Assembly (NCBI RefSeq): GCF_019145205.1
Contig: NZ_JAHSTT010000002.1
Coordinates: forward strand, 558,001-622,000
Reading direction: 5' to 3'
DNA from: Pseudomonas khavaziana
Lineage (GTDB): Bacteria > Pseudomonadota > Gammaproteobacteria > Pseudomonadales > Pseudomonadaceae
Length of the DNA stretch: 64,000 nucleotides
In this document: in pieces, positions 30,417 through 41,205 of the stretch
How positions within the stretch are numbered: position 1 is the first letter of the stretch
Layout: every line of letters begins with the position of its first letter
Notes under the pieces: generated by a model
What the model saw: only the letters and a program-made list of their open reading frames with translations
Told to the model about the DNA's origin: nothing
Database searches by the model: none
Position numbers and translations under genes: made by a program

Positions 30417-30432
30417 CGTTCTTGCGGGCCTC

Positions 30433-30503
30433 ATCGGGAGCAAGCCCCCCCCACAAGGGACCGGCGTACACCAATCGAATGTGGGAGGGTGGTTGCTCCC
30501 GAT
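30433..30503. repeat. REP pair
   Basis: ATCGGGAGCAAGCCCCCCCCACA faces an inverted partner ending GTTGCTCCCGAT, between convergent genes. Both arms are slightly degenerate. Confidence 0.8.
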
Positions 30504-30509
30504 AGCGGC

Positions 30510-32693
30510 CTAAGCCGCGCGGGTATCTTTGATCAAATGCGCCGCCAACGTGCGCAACGGCCCCAACTGCCGGCAAATCAACGCCAACTGCGTCTGTACC
30601 AACCGTTGCCCTTCGTCGATCTCATCGGGCATTTGCTCCAGCTCTGCCGCCAGTGCTTCCTCGGCATCACTCTGAATCGCAATCGGCTGTTTATTCGCCA
30701 GCCCACTGGCGATCTCGTCGATGCTCAACGCCAGGGCCTGCCCGGCGCCGTCGATCAAATGCTCGCGCACATCGGCCGGCAGCTGGGTTTCGCGGTGCGC
30801 ACCCAGCCCCGACAAATAGCTGAGCAGGGTGTGGGACAGCACCAGGAAGCGAAAGCCCACATCGGCTTCCTTACGGAAGTGCCCCGGCTCCATCAGCATA
30901 TTCGCCAGGGTGGTGGACAACGCGGCATCGGCGTTGTGGGCGTTGCGGCGGGCCAGGCGATAGGCCAGGTCGTCGCGTTTGCCGGCGGCGTATTGCTGCA
31001 TGATCTGGCGCAGGTAGATGCTGTTGCAGGTCAGGGTGTTGGCCAGCACTTTGTTCAGGCGCCGGCCTTGCCAGTCCGGCAGGAACAGGAATACCGCCAG
31101 GCCCGCGATCAGGCTGCCGAGCAAGGTATCGAACAGGCGCGGCAGGAACAGCCCGTAGCCATCGCCCACCTGGTTGAAGCAGAACAGCACCATCAGGGTG
31201 ATCGCCGCCGTGGCCAGGGTGTAGCGCGTGGTGCGGTTGATAAAGAACACCAGGCCCGCGGCGATGGCGAACATTGATTGCACCACGGGGTTGGGAAACA
31301 GGTCGAACAGCGCCCAGGCCACGGTGAGGCCGATGGCGGTACCGATGATGCGCTGGCCGAGCTTGCGCCGCGTAGCACCGTAGCTGGGCTGGCAGACAAA
31401 CAGGGTGGTGAGGATGATCCAGTAACCCTGGGACGCGTGGATCGCATGCAGGGTGCCGTAGCCGATGGTCAGCGCCAATGACAGGCGCAAGGCGTGGCGA
31501 AACAGCAGTGAGGTCGGCGTCAATTGGGTGCGCAGGCGTGTCCACATTTCCTTGAGGTTGCGCGGGGCGCGGTCCAGCAGGTTGCTGTCGGTGGCGTCGG
31601 CCAGGGCATCGGGGTTGCTGGCATCGCCCAGCAGGCGGTCGAGGGTGGACAGGTTGGCCGCCAAGGCGCGCAGCGAGCGCAACAGGCCACGCCAGGCCGG
31701 GTTGCTCTGGATGCGCAGGTGTTCCAGGGAGGCGTTGAGGTCGCCCAGGGCTTCGGCGAAGCTGTCGTCATAGATGAACGGCTGGCGCAGTTGGATCGAC
31801 TCGGCCAGGGTCTGGCACGCCTTGCCTTGCTGGCGCAGCAGGCGCTGGCAGCGGAACAGCACATCGCTGTGGAAGAAGGCTTCGGTGAGGGCGTTGTAGG
31901 GGTAGTGGGAGGAACTGGCGCGCTCGTGGATGTCCTGGGCCAGGAAGTAGAGTTTCAGGTAGCGGCTGACCTTCGAGCCCGGCCGACCGTTGCCGACGCG
32001 GTGCAGGATGATTTCCTTGGCCGCATTCAACGCCGCGACCACCCGGCCATTTTGCTGGGCCAGTTCCAGACGGCGTGCTTCCACATCCAACTGGCGTATC
32101 GGTTCGAATAAGGATGACTTGAGCTTGAGGTAACGCCCCAGCTCACGGAACAATCGCGCCAGGCTCTGCTGCACCGGCTGGTTGGAAAACAGTACCTGCC
32201 ACAGCACCGACAGCACCCCGTACCAGGCGGCGCCGGCCACCAGCAGCAACGGTTCATGCCAGAAGTCGGTGACGGCGCCGCCGCGCTGGTCGACGCCGAT
32301 CATGGTGTAGACCGACAGGATCAACGTGGCCGAGGCAATCGCGCCATAGCGCTCACCCAACGCGCCCAGCATGGTCAGGCAGAAACTGGCCAGGGCCAGG
32401 GCGATGGCAAAGATCCAGGGGTAGGGGAACAGCAGCTCCACCGACAGCGCAGCGATGCTGAAACACACCAGCGTCACCGCCAAGGCATTGAGGCGGCCTT
32501 GCCAACTGTCATCGGTCTCGGCCAGGGCGCTGGCGATAATCCCCAGGAACAGCGGGATCAGCAGCGTCATTTCATCCTGGTACCAACACAGCGCCATGCT
32601 GCCGGTGAGGGCGATGAACACCCGTACGCTGTAGCTGAATTTATCCAGCGCCCACAGGCGCCGCATGGACTGCTTGAACGAGGTCGATGACAT
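30510..32693 (-). CDS. yccS: FUSC-family inner membrane protein YccS
   Basis: A 727-residue protein with two membrane blocks, about residues 25-170 and 400-520, each with five or six hydrophobic segments and each followed by a soluble helical region. This duplicated plan and the runs IPLFLGIIASALAETDDSW and LTTLFVCQPSYGATRRKLGQR fit YccS/FUSC proteins, related to aromatic-acid exporters. The transported substrate is unknown. It is a single gene, flanked by REP pairs on both sides. Confidence 0.9.
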   Translation of the reverse strand: MSSTSFKQSMRRLWALDKFSYSVRVFIALTGSMALCWYQDEMTLLIPLFLGIIASALAETDDSWQGRLNALAVTLVCFSIAALSVELLFPYPWIFAIALALASFCLTMLGALGERYGAIASATLILSVYTMIGVDQRGGAVTDFWHEPLLLVAGAAWYGVLSVLWQVLFSNQPVQQSLARLFRELGRYLKLKSSLFEPIRQLDVEARRLELAQQNGRVVAALNAAKEIILHRVGNGRPGSKVSRYLKLYFLAQDIHERASSSHYPYNALTEAFFHSDVLFRCQRLLRQQGKACQTLAESIQLRQPFIYDDSFAEALGDLNASLEHLRIQSNPAWRGLLRSLRALAANLSTLDRLLGDASNPDALADATDSNLLDRAPRNLKEMWTRLRTQLTPTSLLFRHALRLSLALTIGYGTLHAIHASQGYWIILTTLFVCQPSYGATRRKLGQRIIGTAIGLTVAWALFDLFPNPVVQSMFAIAAGLVFFINRTTRYTLATAAITLMVLFCFNQVGDGYGLFLPRLFDTLLGSLIAGLAVFLFLPDWQGRRLNKVLANTLTCNSIYLRQIMQQYAAGKRDDLAYRLARRNAHNADAALSTTLANMLMEPGHFRKEADVGFRFLVLSHTLLSYLSGLGAHRETQLPADVREHLIDGAGQALALSIDEIASGLANKQPIAIQSDAEEALAAELEQMPDEIDEGQRLVQTQLALICRQLGPLRTLAAHLIKDTRAA

Positions 32694-32804
32694 GAAGTCT
32701 GGAGTCTTCCGGGACAGTGTCGCTAAATTGAGCTATCAAGGACGCCACGGCAAGGGTGGTGATCACATCCAACAGCAAATTTTTCAAGATCCCTACAAAA
32801 CCAA

Positions 32805-32909
32805 TGTGGGAGGGGGCTTGCTCCCGATAGCGGTGCGTCAGTCAGTTGATGAGTTGACTGGTCCACCGTTATCGGGAGCAAGTCGAATCGTCGCACCGCC
32901 CCTCCCACA
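32805..32909. repeat. Mixed REP pair with a variant right arm
   Basis: The left arm is the ordinary TGTGGGAGGGGGCTTGCTCC; the right arm reads GCAAGTCGAATCGTCGCACC before GCCCCTCCCACA. It is the mirror image of the mixed pair at 21,585-21,689. Confidence 0.85.
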
Positions 32910-32925
32910 TTTTTACTGCGTTGTG

Positions 32926-34104
32926 TCAGACGTATTGTGCGGCTGCGTAACCAGATGCCCAGGCCCACTGGAAATTGAACCCGCCCAGGTGGCCGGTCAC
33001 ATCCAGCACTTCACCGATGAAGTACAGGCCAGGGCTTTTCAGCGACTCCATAGTCTTGGACGACACCTCCCGCGTATCCACTCCACCTAAGGTTACCTCA
33101 GCAGTGCGATAGCCCTCGGTGCCGGCCGGTACGAGTTGCCAGCTCCCAAGTTTTTGCGCGATATCGGCAATTTCAGCGTGGGTGTACTGCTTCATCGGTT
33201 TGGATTCGAACCAGCTTTGGGCCAGCAGGTTGGCCATCTTCTTGGTGAAAATCTCCCCCAGCAGGGTCTTTAACTCACTGTTGGGATGCTCGGCCTGTTG
33301 CTGTTGCAGCCAGTCATGGGCGTCATGATCGGGCAACAGGTTGATTTCCACCGTGTCGCCCGATTCCCAGTAGGAAGAGATCTGCAAAATCGCCGGCCCG
33401 CTCAGGCCTCGGTGGGTAAACAGGATGTTCTCGCGAAAACTCTGGTTGTTGCAGCTGACCAGGCAATCCACCGAAGTGCCGGACAGCTCGCCGCATAATT
33501 CCTTGAGCTGGTCGGTGATGGTGAACGGCACCAGCCCGGCGCGGGTCGGCAGCAGTTCATGGCCGAATTGCCTGGCGACTTGATAGCCAAAACCGGTGGC
33601 GCCCAGCGTGGGGATCGACAAACCGCCAGTGGCAATCACCAGGGATTCGCAGCGCAGTTCGCCCAGGGTGGTCTGCAGCTGATAGCCGCTGTCGAGCTTG
33701 GCAATCTCCTCAATCGAAGTGTCCAGGTGCAGGCTCACGCCGGTCTGGATGCATTCATCGAGCAGCATGCCGAGGATGTCGCTGGACTTGTTATCGCAGA
33801 ACAGCTGGCCGAGTTTCTTCTCGTGGTAGGGCACGCCGTGCTTGGCCACCAGCGCGATAAAATCCCACTGGGTATAGCGCGCCAGGGCCGACTTGCAGAA
33901 GTGTGCATTGTGCGAAAGGAAGTTGGCCGGCTCGGTGTACATATTGGTGAAGTTACAGCGCCCACCACCGGACATCAGGATCTTCTTGCCGGCTTTGTTG
34001 GCGTGGTCGATCAGCATCACCTTGCGCCCGCGTCCGGCAGCAGTCAGTGCGCACATCAAGCCTGCGGCGCCGGCGCCAATGATCACAACTTCGGTCGAGC
34101 GCAA
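32926..34104 (-). CDS. HI0933/YhiN-family flavoprotein
   Basis: A 392-residue FAD-binding protein. It begins MRSTEVVIIGAGAAGLMCAL (dinucleotide-binding loop), followed by KKILMSGGGRCNFTN, the family hallmark, and ends TGHLGGFNFQWAWASGYAAA. The start is a TTG at 34104 with GAGGACACC before it; the longer ATG frame to 34173 runs into a REP sequence and is rejected. The reaction catalysed by this family is not established. It is next to the REP at 34,147. Confidence 0.9.
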   Translation of the reverse strand: MRSTEVVIIGAGAAGLMCALTAAGRGRKVMLIDHANKAGKKILMSGGGRCNFTNMYTEPANFLSHNAHFCKSALARYTQWDFIALVAKHGVPYHEKKLGQLFCDNKSSDILGMLLDECIQTGVSLHLDTSIEEIAKLDSGYQLQTTLGELRCESLVIATGGLSIPTLGATGFGYQVARQFGHELLPTRAGLVPFTITDQLKELCGELSGTSVDCLVSCNNQSFRENILFTHRGLSGPAILQISSYWESGDTVEINLLPDHDAHDWLQQQQAEHPNSELKTLLGEIFTKKMANLLAQSWFESKPMKQYTHAEIADIAQKLGSWQLVPAGTEGYRTAEVTLGGVDTREVSSKTMESLKSPGLYFIGEVLDVTGHLGGFNFQWAWASGYAAAQYV

Positions 34105-34146
34105 AACGGTGTCCTCATACAAATTCTGAATTGGAATACAGTCAAA

Positions 34147-34174
34147 TGTGGGAGGGGGCTTGCTCCCTCCCACA
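34147..34174. repeat. Compact REP palindrome
   Basis: TGTGGGAGGGGGCTTGCTCCCTCCCACA, two REP ends joined with almost no loop, between the flavoprotein gene start and the dbpA stop. Confidence 0.85.
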
Positions 34175-34202
34175 TTGGATCTTCATTGGATTAAAGGTCG
34201 TT

Positions 34203-35588
<1,386 letters not shown>

Positions 35589-35670
35589 GGGACTGGCTCT
35601 GCAAAACAAAATGTCGCGCAGTGTACCAGTCCCGTGGGATTTTCCCTGCAAGTTCTCGACGAGAAGCCCG

Positions 35671-37098
35671 TCAGTGCTCGATATCGTGCTCGCGGCTGAC
35701 TACCCTTTTGCCGTCTTTTGGCGACAATTGCAGGAAGATCGCCGCCGCCAGCATCGCCATGATGCCCACAGTAAGGAAGGTCAACTGGAAGGCCCCGAGC
35801 ACGCTTTCCACGCCGTCGTTGCCCGCCTCGGCGGTAAAGCCGCCGAGCAATGCACCGGCGCAGGCCACGCCCAGGCTCAGGGACAATTGCGCCACCACCG
35901 ACAACAAGCTGTTGCCACTGCTGGCCTGGGCGTCGTCGAGATCGATCAGGGTCACGGTGTTCATCGCGGTAAATTGCAGGGAGTTGATCGCCCCCAGCAC
36001 CGCCAGCATGGCCAACAGCAACGGGTAGGGCGTGTGCTCGCTGACCAGGCCCATGCTCGCCAACATGAGGCCCAGGGCCAAGGTGTTGCCGGTCAGTACG
36101 ATACGGTAGCCGAGGCGCTCGATCAGCGGCCGGGCCACGGACTTGGCAAACATCGCCGCCGCCGCCAGCGGCAGCATGCTCATCCCGGCTTCCGACGGCG
36201 AGTAGCCCAGCGCCACCTGCAACAGCAGTGGCACCAGGAACGGTAATGCGCCGCTGCCCAATCGCGCAAACAGGTTGCCGAGAATGCCCACGGCAAACGT
36301 GCGGGTCTTGAACAGTATTGGGGAGAACAGCGGGTTATCGATATGCCCGGCGCGTAACCAGTACGCCGCCAGGCACGCCAGCCCGCCGAACAGCAGCAAC
36401 ATTACCCGCAGGTGCGGCAGGTGCAGTTCGCCCAGGCCTTCCATGGCGATGGTGATCAACACCATGGCTGCGCCGAACAGCAGGAAACCCAGGCCGTCGA
36501 AGCGCGTGCGCTCGCTGCCGCGCAGGTCGGGGATGAACTTCCACACGGCGTAACAGCCGATCATGCCCACCGGCAGGTTGATCAGGAAGATCCAGTGCCA
36601 GGTCAGGTACTGCACCATCCAGCCGCCCATGGTCGGGCCCAGCAACGGGCCGAGCAGGCCAGGGATGGTGATGAAGCCCATGATGCGCACCAACTCGGAG
36701 CGCGGATAAGCCCGCAGTACCACCAAGCGCCCCACCGGCAGCATCAGTGCACCGCCCAAGCCCTGGATCACCCGTGCACCCACCAGCATGGTCAGGCTGC
36801 TGGACAATGCACACAGCAGCGAGCCGATGCTGAATAGCATGATCGCGCCAAAGAAGATTTTCTTGGTGCCGAAGCGGTCGGCGATCCAGCCCGATGCAGG
36901 AATCAGCAAGGCGACGGTGAGCATGTAGGCGATCACCACCCCCTGCATGCGCAACGGGTTTTCTGCCAGGTCCCGGGCCATGGCCGGCAGTGCGGTGTTG
37001 AGGATCGTCCCATCCAGCGACTGCATGAAGAAGGCAATTGCTACCACCCAGGGTAGCCAGCGGGCGGTCTTGGCATCGAGAGGGGCGCGATTCGGCAT
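35671..37098 (-). CDS. mdtD: MFS multidrug exporter, DHA2 family (MdtD-like)
   Basis: A 475-residue inner-membrane protein with about fourteen hydrophobic segments. SLDGTILNTALPAMARDL, IADRFGTKKIF and GLLGPLLGPTMGGWM are DHA2-type drug/H+ antiporter signatures. Length and sequence fit MdtD of E. coli, but here it is not in an mdtABC-baeSR cluster, so the substrate is uncertain. AAAGGGTCTCC precedes the ATG at 37098. Confidence 0.88.
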   Translation of the reverse strand: MPNRAPLDAKTARWLPWVVAIAFFMQSLDGTILNTALPAMARDLAENPLRMQGVVIAYMLTVALLIPASGWIADRFGTKKIFFGAIMLFSIGSLLCALSSSLTMLVGARVIQGLGGALMLPVGRLVVLRAYPRSELVRIMGFITIPGLLGPLLGPTMGGWMVQYLTWHWIFLINLPVGMIGCYAVWKFIPDLRGSERTRFDGLGFLLFGAAMVLITIAMEGLGELHLPHLRVMLLLFGGLACLAAYWLRAGHIDNPLFSPILFKTRTFAVGILGNLFARLGSGALPFLVPLLLQVALGYSPSEAGMSMLPLAAAAMFAKSVARPLIERLGYRIVLTGNTLALGLMLASMGLVSEHTPYPLLLAMLAVLGAINSLQFTAMNTVTLIDLDDAQASSGNSLLSVVAQLSLSLGVACAGALLGGFTAEAGNDGVESVLGAFQLTFLTVGIMAMLAAAIFLQLSPKDGKRVVSREHDIEH

Positions 37099-37133
37099 GG
37101 AGACCCTTTGGTTAGCAGGCTATGTGTTGGCGA

Positions 37134-38024
37134 TTATGCGCTAACCCTTAAGCTTTTTCCCACTGGCGGTTCATCCATGCCCGATAACGCTGCATGCTCT
37201 CCGACGAGAAAATCCAACAACGCGCGGTGCACTGCCAATGCCGCCTCGCGGGACTCCAGGTCCAGTAGGTGACCGGTGTGTGCGGCAACGGCGAAGCTGC
37301 TGCGGCCTACATACTGTTTGAACAATTGGGCGTCCGTGGCCGGGGTGTATTCATCCAGGGTACCGTTGAGAAAGTGCACTGGGGTTTTAATCTGCTGGAG
37401 TGCGGGCAGGTAGTTGCCATCGCCCAAGTCCAGTACCTGGTGGATATGAAAGCGTGCCTGGCGGTACTCACTGCTGGTCATGCTCGACAGGTGCCGGTGG
37501 TTGTTGCGCTTGAGGCGGGGAGACAGGTATTTGCCGACCGTTTCGTTGAGCAGGTGGCCGACCGCAGACTTGTCATCGGCCTCGATTAACACGCGCACGC
37601 GCTCCACGTATTCGAGCATGGCCAGATTGAGGTTGGGCGCCAGGGCCATCACCACCGAGCTTTCGATGGAGGGCGGGTTGTGCGCCAGGGTCAGCAGCGT
37701 GGAGATGCCGCCCCACGAGGCCGAGACCAGATGGTCGACCTCGAAGCGTTCCACCAGGGCACGCAGGATTTGTACTTCGTCATCCTTGTTGACCAGGTCG
37801 AGGTCGGTGTTGTGTTCGCGTGAATAGCCTGAGAAGGGCAGGTCGAACAGCAGCACATTGAAATGCTCGGCCAGGCATTTGCTGGTACGGGCAAAGGAGC
37901 GGGTAGTGGAGAGCGCGCCGTTGACCATCAGTACGGTTTTCTTTTCCGGATTGTTTCCTAGTTGCTCAACATGAACGTTGTAGTGCTTGACCAGCTTTTC
38001 AATGACAAAACTTCCATGATTCAT
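37134..38024 (-). CDS. rhlA: RhlA-like 3-(3-hydroxyalkanoyloxy)alkanoate synthase
   Basis: A 296-residue alpha/beta hydrolase-fold protein that aligns throughout with P. aeruginosa RhlA (295 residues): [53 protein letters not shown] with the nucleophile Ser, LNETVGKYL, and the catalytic Asp in [13 protein letters not shown] and His in [11 protein letters not shown]. RhlA joins two 3-hydroxyacyl chains to make HAA lipids, surfactants and rhamnolipid precursors. It resembles RhlA more than PhaG. No rhlB glycosyltransferase gene is adjacent, so free HAA may be the product. GGAG precedes the ATG at 38024. Confidence 0.87.
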   Translation of the reverse strand: MNHGSFVIEKLVKHYNVHVEQLGNNPEKKTVLMVNGALSTTRSFARTSKCLAEHFNVLLFDLPFSGYSREHNTDLDLVNKDDEVQILRALVERFEVDHLVSASWGGISTLLTLAHNPPSIESSVVMALAPNLNLAMLEYVERVRVLIEADDKSAVGHLLNETVGKYLSPRLKRNNHRHLSSMTSSEYRQARFHIHQVLDLGDGNYLPALQQIKTPVHFLNGTLDEYTPATDAQLFKQYVGRSSFAVAAHTGHLLDLESREAALAVHRALLDFLVGEHAALSGMDEPPVGKSLRVSA

Positions 38025-38154
38025 GTCAACGCTCCAGCTTGCCCTTTCCCAGGCAAGGTCGTGCTCTCGTGGGTGGGGTGGCGGGTGGCCACCAACCGTT
38101 ATATCGAGGTTTTTTGCAGGCGACAACAGGCCGCGCAGGAGAGATGCAGTCCAA

Positions 38155-38182
38155 TGTGGGAGCGAGCAAGCCCGCTCCCACA
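38155..38182. repeat. Compact REP palindrome, second core type
   Basis: TGTGGGAGCGAGCAAGCCCGCTCCCACA, a near-perfect palindrome with the GAGCGAGC core variant, between rhlA and the pmbA-like gene. Confidence 0.8.
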
Positions 38183-38194
38183 GGGAGCCGGTGC

Positions 38195-39511
38195 TTACAA
38201 GGTCAGCGTCAGGCGTTTTACCAAGGCGCCAGGCAGAAGGCTGGAGGCCGTGTTGCGCTGGTCGTAGGTACTGGCCGACAGCAACAGCTCCCGATCAGCG
38301 GTCAGCGCTTCCAATTGCGAACCGAGCAACTGGAAGACGCTGTCATCAAAACGCATGGTGCCGACCGGCGCCTTGATCTTGCCGTCTTCCACCCAGAACG
38401 TGGCGAAGCGCGTCATGCCGGTCAGGCGTGCCGCCGGCAGGTCGGAATAGTTCAGGTACCACAGGTTGCTGATATACAGGCCGGTGCCCAACTGCTTGAG
38501 GATATCGGCCTGGGCCAGGTTGCCTGGCGCCATTTGCAAGGCGCTGGGCGACTCATCGCTGCTGGCGCCGTTGGCGCTCAAGCCATATTCGGCGGCGCTG
38601 CGCGAATTCACCAGTTGGCCTCGCGCCTTGCCGGCGCCGATCAGGGTGACGTCCTCGCGCGGGTAGCCCTCGGTGGAAAACGCCTGGCTCAGGGAGCCGC
38701 TGATCTGCTCACCAAGCGTCACCAGCGGGCTCAGTGATTGCTCACCGGCATACAGGCGCTGCAATGAACTGCCTTTGCTGGCGATGGCCTGGGCGGAGAA
38801 CCCTCCCCAGGTGATGATGCTGATGATCTCTTCCAGCGCCGCCGGGGCGAGGTAGGCACGGTACTGGCCGGGCGCCAGGTTGTGCAGCGGGCGACCGAGA
38901 AACGTCAGCTGCTCGCGCGCTTGCTGCAAGCGGGCGCTGAATTCGGCACTGTTCCAGGTGTGCCCGGCGTAGCTGGCTTTTACCGCTTCGCCATTGGCGT
39001 GGAACAGGCTGAAATCGAGGTTGAAACTATTGGCCCGATGCCAGCCGAACGCACCCTCCGAGCTGGCGAACCCACGGCTGATGGGCCCGGCTGCGTAGAA
39101 ACCGACCAGGTCCACACCTTCGGCAGCCTGACTGATGTCTTGCAGCACCTGGGCCAGGTCCGGCAGTGGTCGCAGTTGTTCGTTGTGGCTTCGCCAGGCG
39201 TTGTGGTTGAGCAGCAGGTAAGGGTCCTGGGGCAGCAGTGGCAGGGTCTGGCGTAGTTGTTCCAGGCCATCGGCGAGGCGCTGGCGGTCCAGTTCCGGCT
39301 CGCCGGACAAGGTGATGCCAAGGTCCGCATGGCGACCATCGTCGATCAGCTTGAGGTTCAGGCTGGCCTGTTGCACCTGTCCGGCCTGGCGCACCTTGGC
39401 GTGGTTGAAGCGTACGAACTCGGACGCCTCATCCGCGTAGCCGAGGTGAAATTGTTCCTTGTCGGTGATGGCTTGCTTGAGCCAGTCCACCAATGCCTTG
39501 AAGTTATCCAT
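38195..39511 (-). CDS. PmbA/TldE-like protein of a metalloprotease pair
   Basis: A 438-residue protein of the TldD/PmbA family without the zinc motif, as in the non-catalytic partner TldE (PmbA). Runs such as [21 protein letters not shown] and [20 protein letters not shown] fit the family. It would form a heterodimer with the product of the gene just upstream, which it overlaps by one base (TGATG). TldD/TldE pairs cleave unfolded peptides, including antibiotic precursors and CcdA. This appears to be a second pair beside the core one. Confidence 0.85.
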   Translation of the reverse strand: MDNFKALVDWLKQAITDKEQFHLGYADEASEFVRFNHAKVRQAGQVQQASLNLKLIDDGRHADLGITLSGEPELDRQRLADGLEQLRQTLPLLPQDPYLLLNHNAWRSHNEQLRPLPDLAQVLQDISQAAEGVDLVGFYAAGPISRGFASSEGAFGWHRANSFNLDFSLFHANGEAVKASYAGHTWNSAEFSARLQQAREQLTFLGRPLHNLAPGQYRAYLAPAALEEIISIITWGGFSAQAIASKGSSLQRLYAGEQSLSPLVTLGEQISGSLSQAFSTEGYPREDVTLIGAGKARGQLVNSRSAAEYGLSANGASSDESPSALQMAPGNLAQADILKQLGTGLYISNLWYLNYSDLPAARLTGMTRFATFWVEDGKIKAPVGTMRFDDSVFQLLGSQLEALTADRELLLSASTYDQRNTASSLLPGALVKRLTLTL

Positions 39512-40953
39512 CAGGCATCTCCCCCAAATACGTCGACGTTACTGAACACGCAGGCCGGCGATGCATGGCCGACGCGGATCACCTGGTTGGGTTCGCCTTT
39601 GCCACAGTTCGGCGTGCCCAATACCTTGAACGTGCTGGCATCGCCGACGGCGCTGAGCTTGCGCCAGAATTGCGCGGAAATCGCCCGGTAGTTAGGGTTC
39701 TTCACCACGCCCTTGAGTTCGCCGTTTTCGATCAACTGGCCCCACTCGCAGCCGAACTGGAACTTGTTGCGCGCATCGTCGATGGACCACGAACGGTTGG
39801 TCGACATGAGGATGCCGTGTTCGATGCCGCCCACCAGTTGCGCGAAGCTTTTATCGCCGGCCTCGATATTCAGGTTGGCCATGCGGTCGATGGGCGGGCG
39901 GTTCCAGCCGCAGGCGCGGCTGTTGGCGACGCCTTGCAGGTTGGCGCGAAATTGCGACAACGCACCGCCCAAGGGCTTGAGCAGCAGGCCATCGCGGATC
40001 AGGAATTGCTTGCTGGCGCGGGTGCCGTCGTCGTCGTGGCTGTAGCTGGCGAGCTGTTCGGGAATGTCCGGGTCGAAGGTCACGTTGAGCAGCGGTGAGC
40101 CGTATTGCAGATGGCCGAAGTCGCTGGCCTTCACAAAGCTGGTGCCGGCGTAATTGCGCTCGTCACCGAGGATACGGTCCAGCTCCAGCGGGTGGCCGAT
40201 GGATTCGTGGATCTGCAGGATCATCTGGTCGGGCATCAACAGCAGGTCGCGTGGGCCTTGGGGCGTGTTCGGTGCGAGCAGCAATTGCAGGGCTTCGTCG
40301 GCCACCTGGCTGGCAGCGCCGACCAGGCCAAAGCGCTGGATCACGCCGGCACTGCCTTGCTGGCCGAAGTTGGTACCGCCCAGGGTGCGGGTCTGGCTGT
40401 CGTCGCCATCGAAGGCGGTGACGCTCAGGCCGGGAAAGACGAAACGCTGGGCCTGGCGCAATTGCGCGCCGGCGCTGTTGAGGTAAATCTGTTCAACCTG
40501 GGTGGTACCCAGACTGACTTCCCAGGTCACCAGGCGCTCATCCTTGGGCACGGCGGCAGACTCGTCGCCCAGCAGTTGGTAGCAATCGCTCAGGGACGGG
40601 AAGGGCTGCTCGAGGTCGGGAGACAGGTAGTCGCCGACATCACTGGAAACTGGCTGCTGGCGCAGGTCGAGCAGGGCGTGGGGCTGGATCAGCCGGGCTT
40701 GCTGTTCGGCGCGTTCAAGGGCAGCTTGCAGGCCGGCCAGGGAAATATCGTTGGTTGCGGCGTAGGCTTCCACGCCATTGAGACGCACGGTCAGCATGGC
40801 GCCTTCGTCGTGACCCAAATGTGGCGGTTCGGCGACGTTCTTGCGCACCGACAGGTACTGGCCGGATTCGCGCACGTAGCGCAGCGAGAAGAATTCAGCG
40901 CGGGTGCGCAGGGCACTGAAGTGCTTTTTGAGTATGGTGTGGTGTTCGAACAT
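39511..40953 (-). CDS. TldD-like metalloprotease
   Basis: A 480-residue protein with the TldD zinc motif HESIGHPLELDRILG (HExxxH with downstream acidic residue). The N-terminal domain (SLRYVRESGQYLSVRKN) and the C-terminal half (GWNRPPIDRMANLNIEAGD) also fit TldD. With the pmbA-like gene it forms a translationally coupled operon. The substrate is unknown; the pair is separate from any peptide-antibiotic genes in this window. Confidence 0.9.
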   Translation of the reverse strand: MFEHHTILKKHFSALRTRAEFFSLRYVRESGQYLSVRKNVAEPPHLGHDEGAMLTVRLNGVEAYAATNDISLAGLQAALERAEQQARLIQPHALLDLRQQPVSSDVGDYLSPDLEQPFPSLSDCYQLLGDESAAVPKDERLVTWEVSLGTTQVEQIYLNSAGAQLRQAQRFVFPGLSVTAFDGDDSQTRTLGGTNFGQQGSAGVIQRFGLVGAASQVADEALQLLLAPNTPQGPRDLLLMPDQMILQIHESIGHPLELDRILGDERNYAGTSFVKASDFGHLQYGSPLLNVTFDPDIPEQLASYSHDDDGTRASKQFLIRDGLLLKPLGGALSQFRANLQGVANSRACGWNRPPIDRMANLNIEAGDKSFAQLVGGIEHGILMSTNRSWSIDDARNKFQFGCEWGQLIENGELKGVVKNPNYRAISAQFWRKLSAVGDASTFKVLGTPNCGKGEPNQVIRVGHASPACVFSNVDVFGGDA

Positions 40954-41065
40954 GGGGCCTTCCTTGTGGGCGGCTCAGCGCGCGGCAGACCAACAGAGTA
41001 GGCCGGGGCGGGGAGCTGATCAAGGAAAGTGTAGGGGGAGGTTTTGTGGTGTCTGTCAGGGCCTC

Positions 41066-41183
41066 ATCGGGGGCAGGTCGAATCGTCGCACCGCCCCTCC
41101 CACACTGACTGTGTTCACAAATCCAGATGTGTAAATACAGTCAAATGTGGGAGGGGCGGTGCGACGATTCGACTTGCTCCCCA
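41066..41183. repeat. REP pair with both arms of the variant type
   Basis: GGTCGAATCGTCGCACCGCC and its inverted copy GGCGGTGCGACGATTCGACT frame about 60 bases between the tldD-like gene and betA. Both arms carry the GCGACGATTCGAC segment that occurs singly in two other pairs. Confidence 0.85.
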
Positions 41184-41205
41184 TGAAGGCGCCGCGGTGT
41201 TTCAG

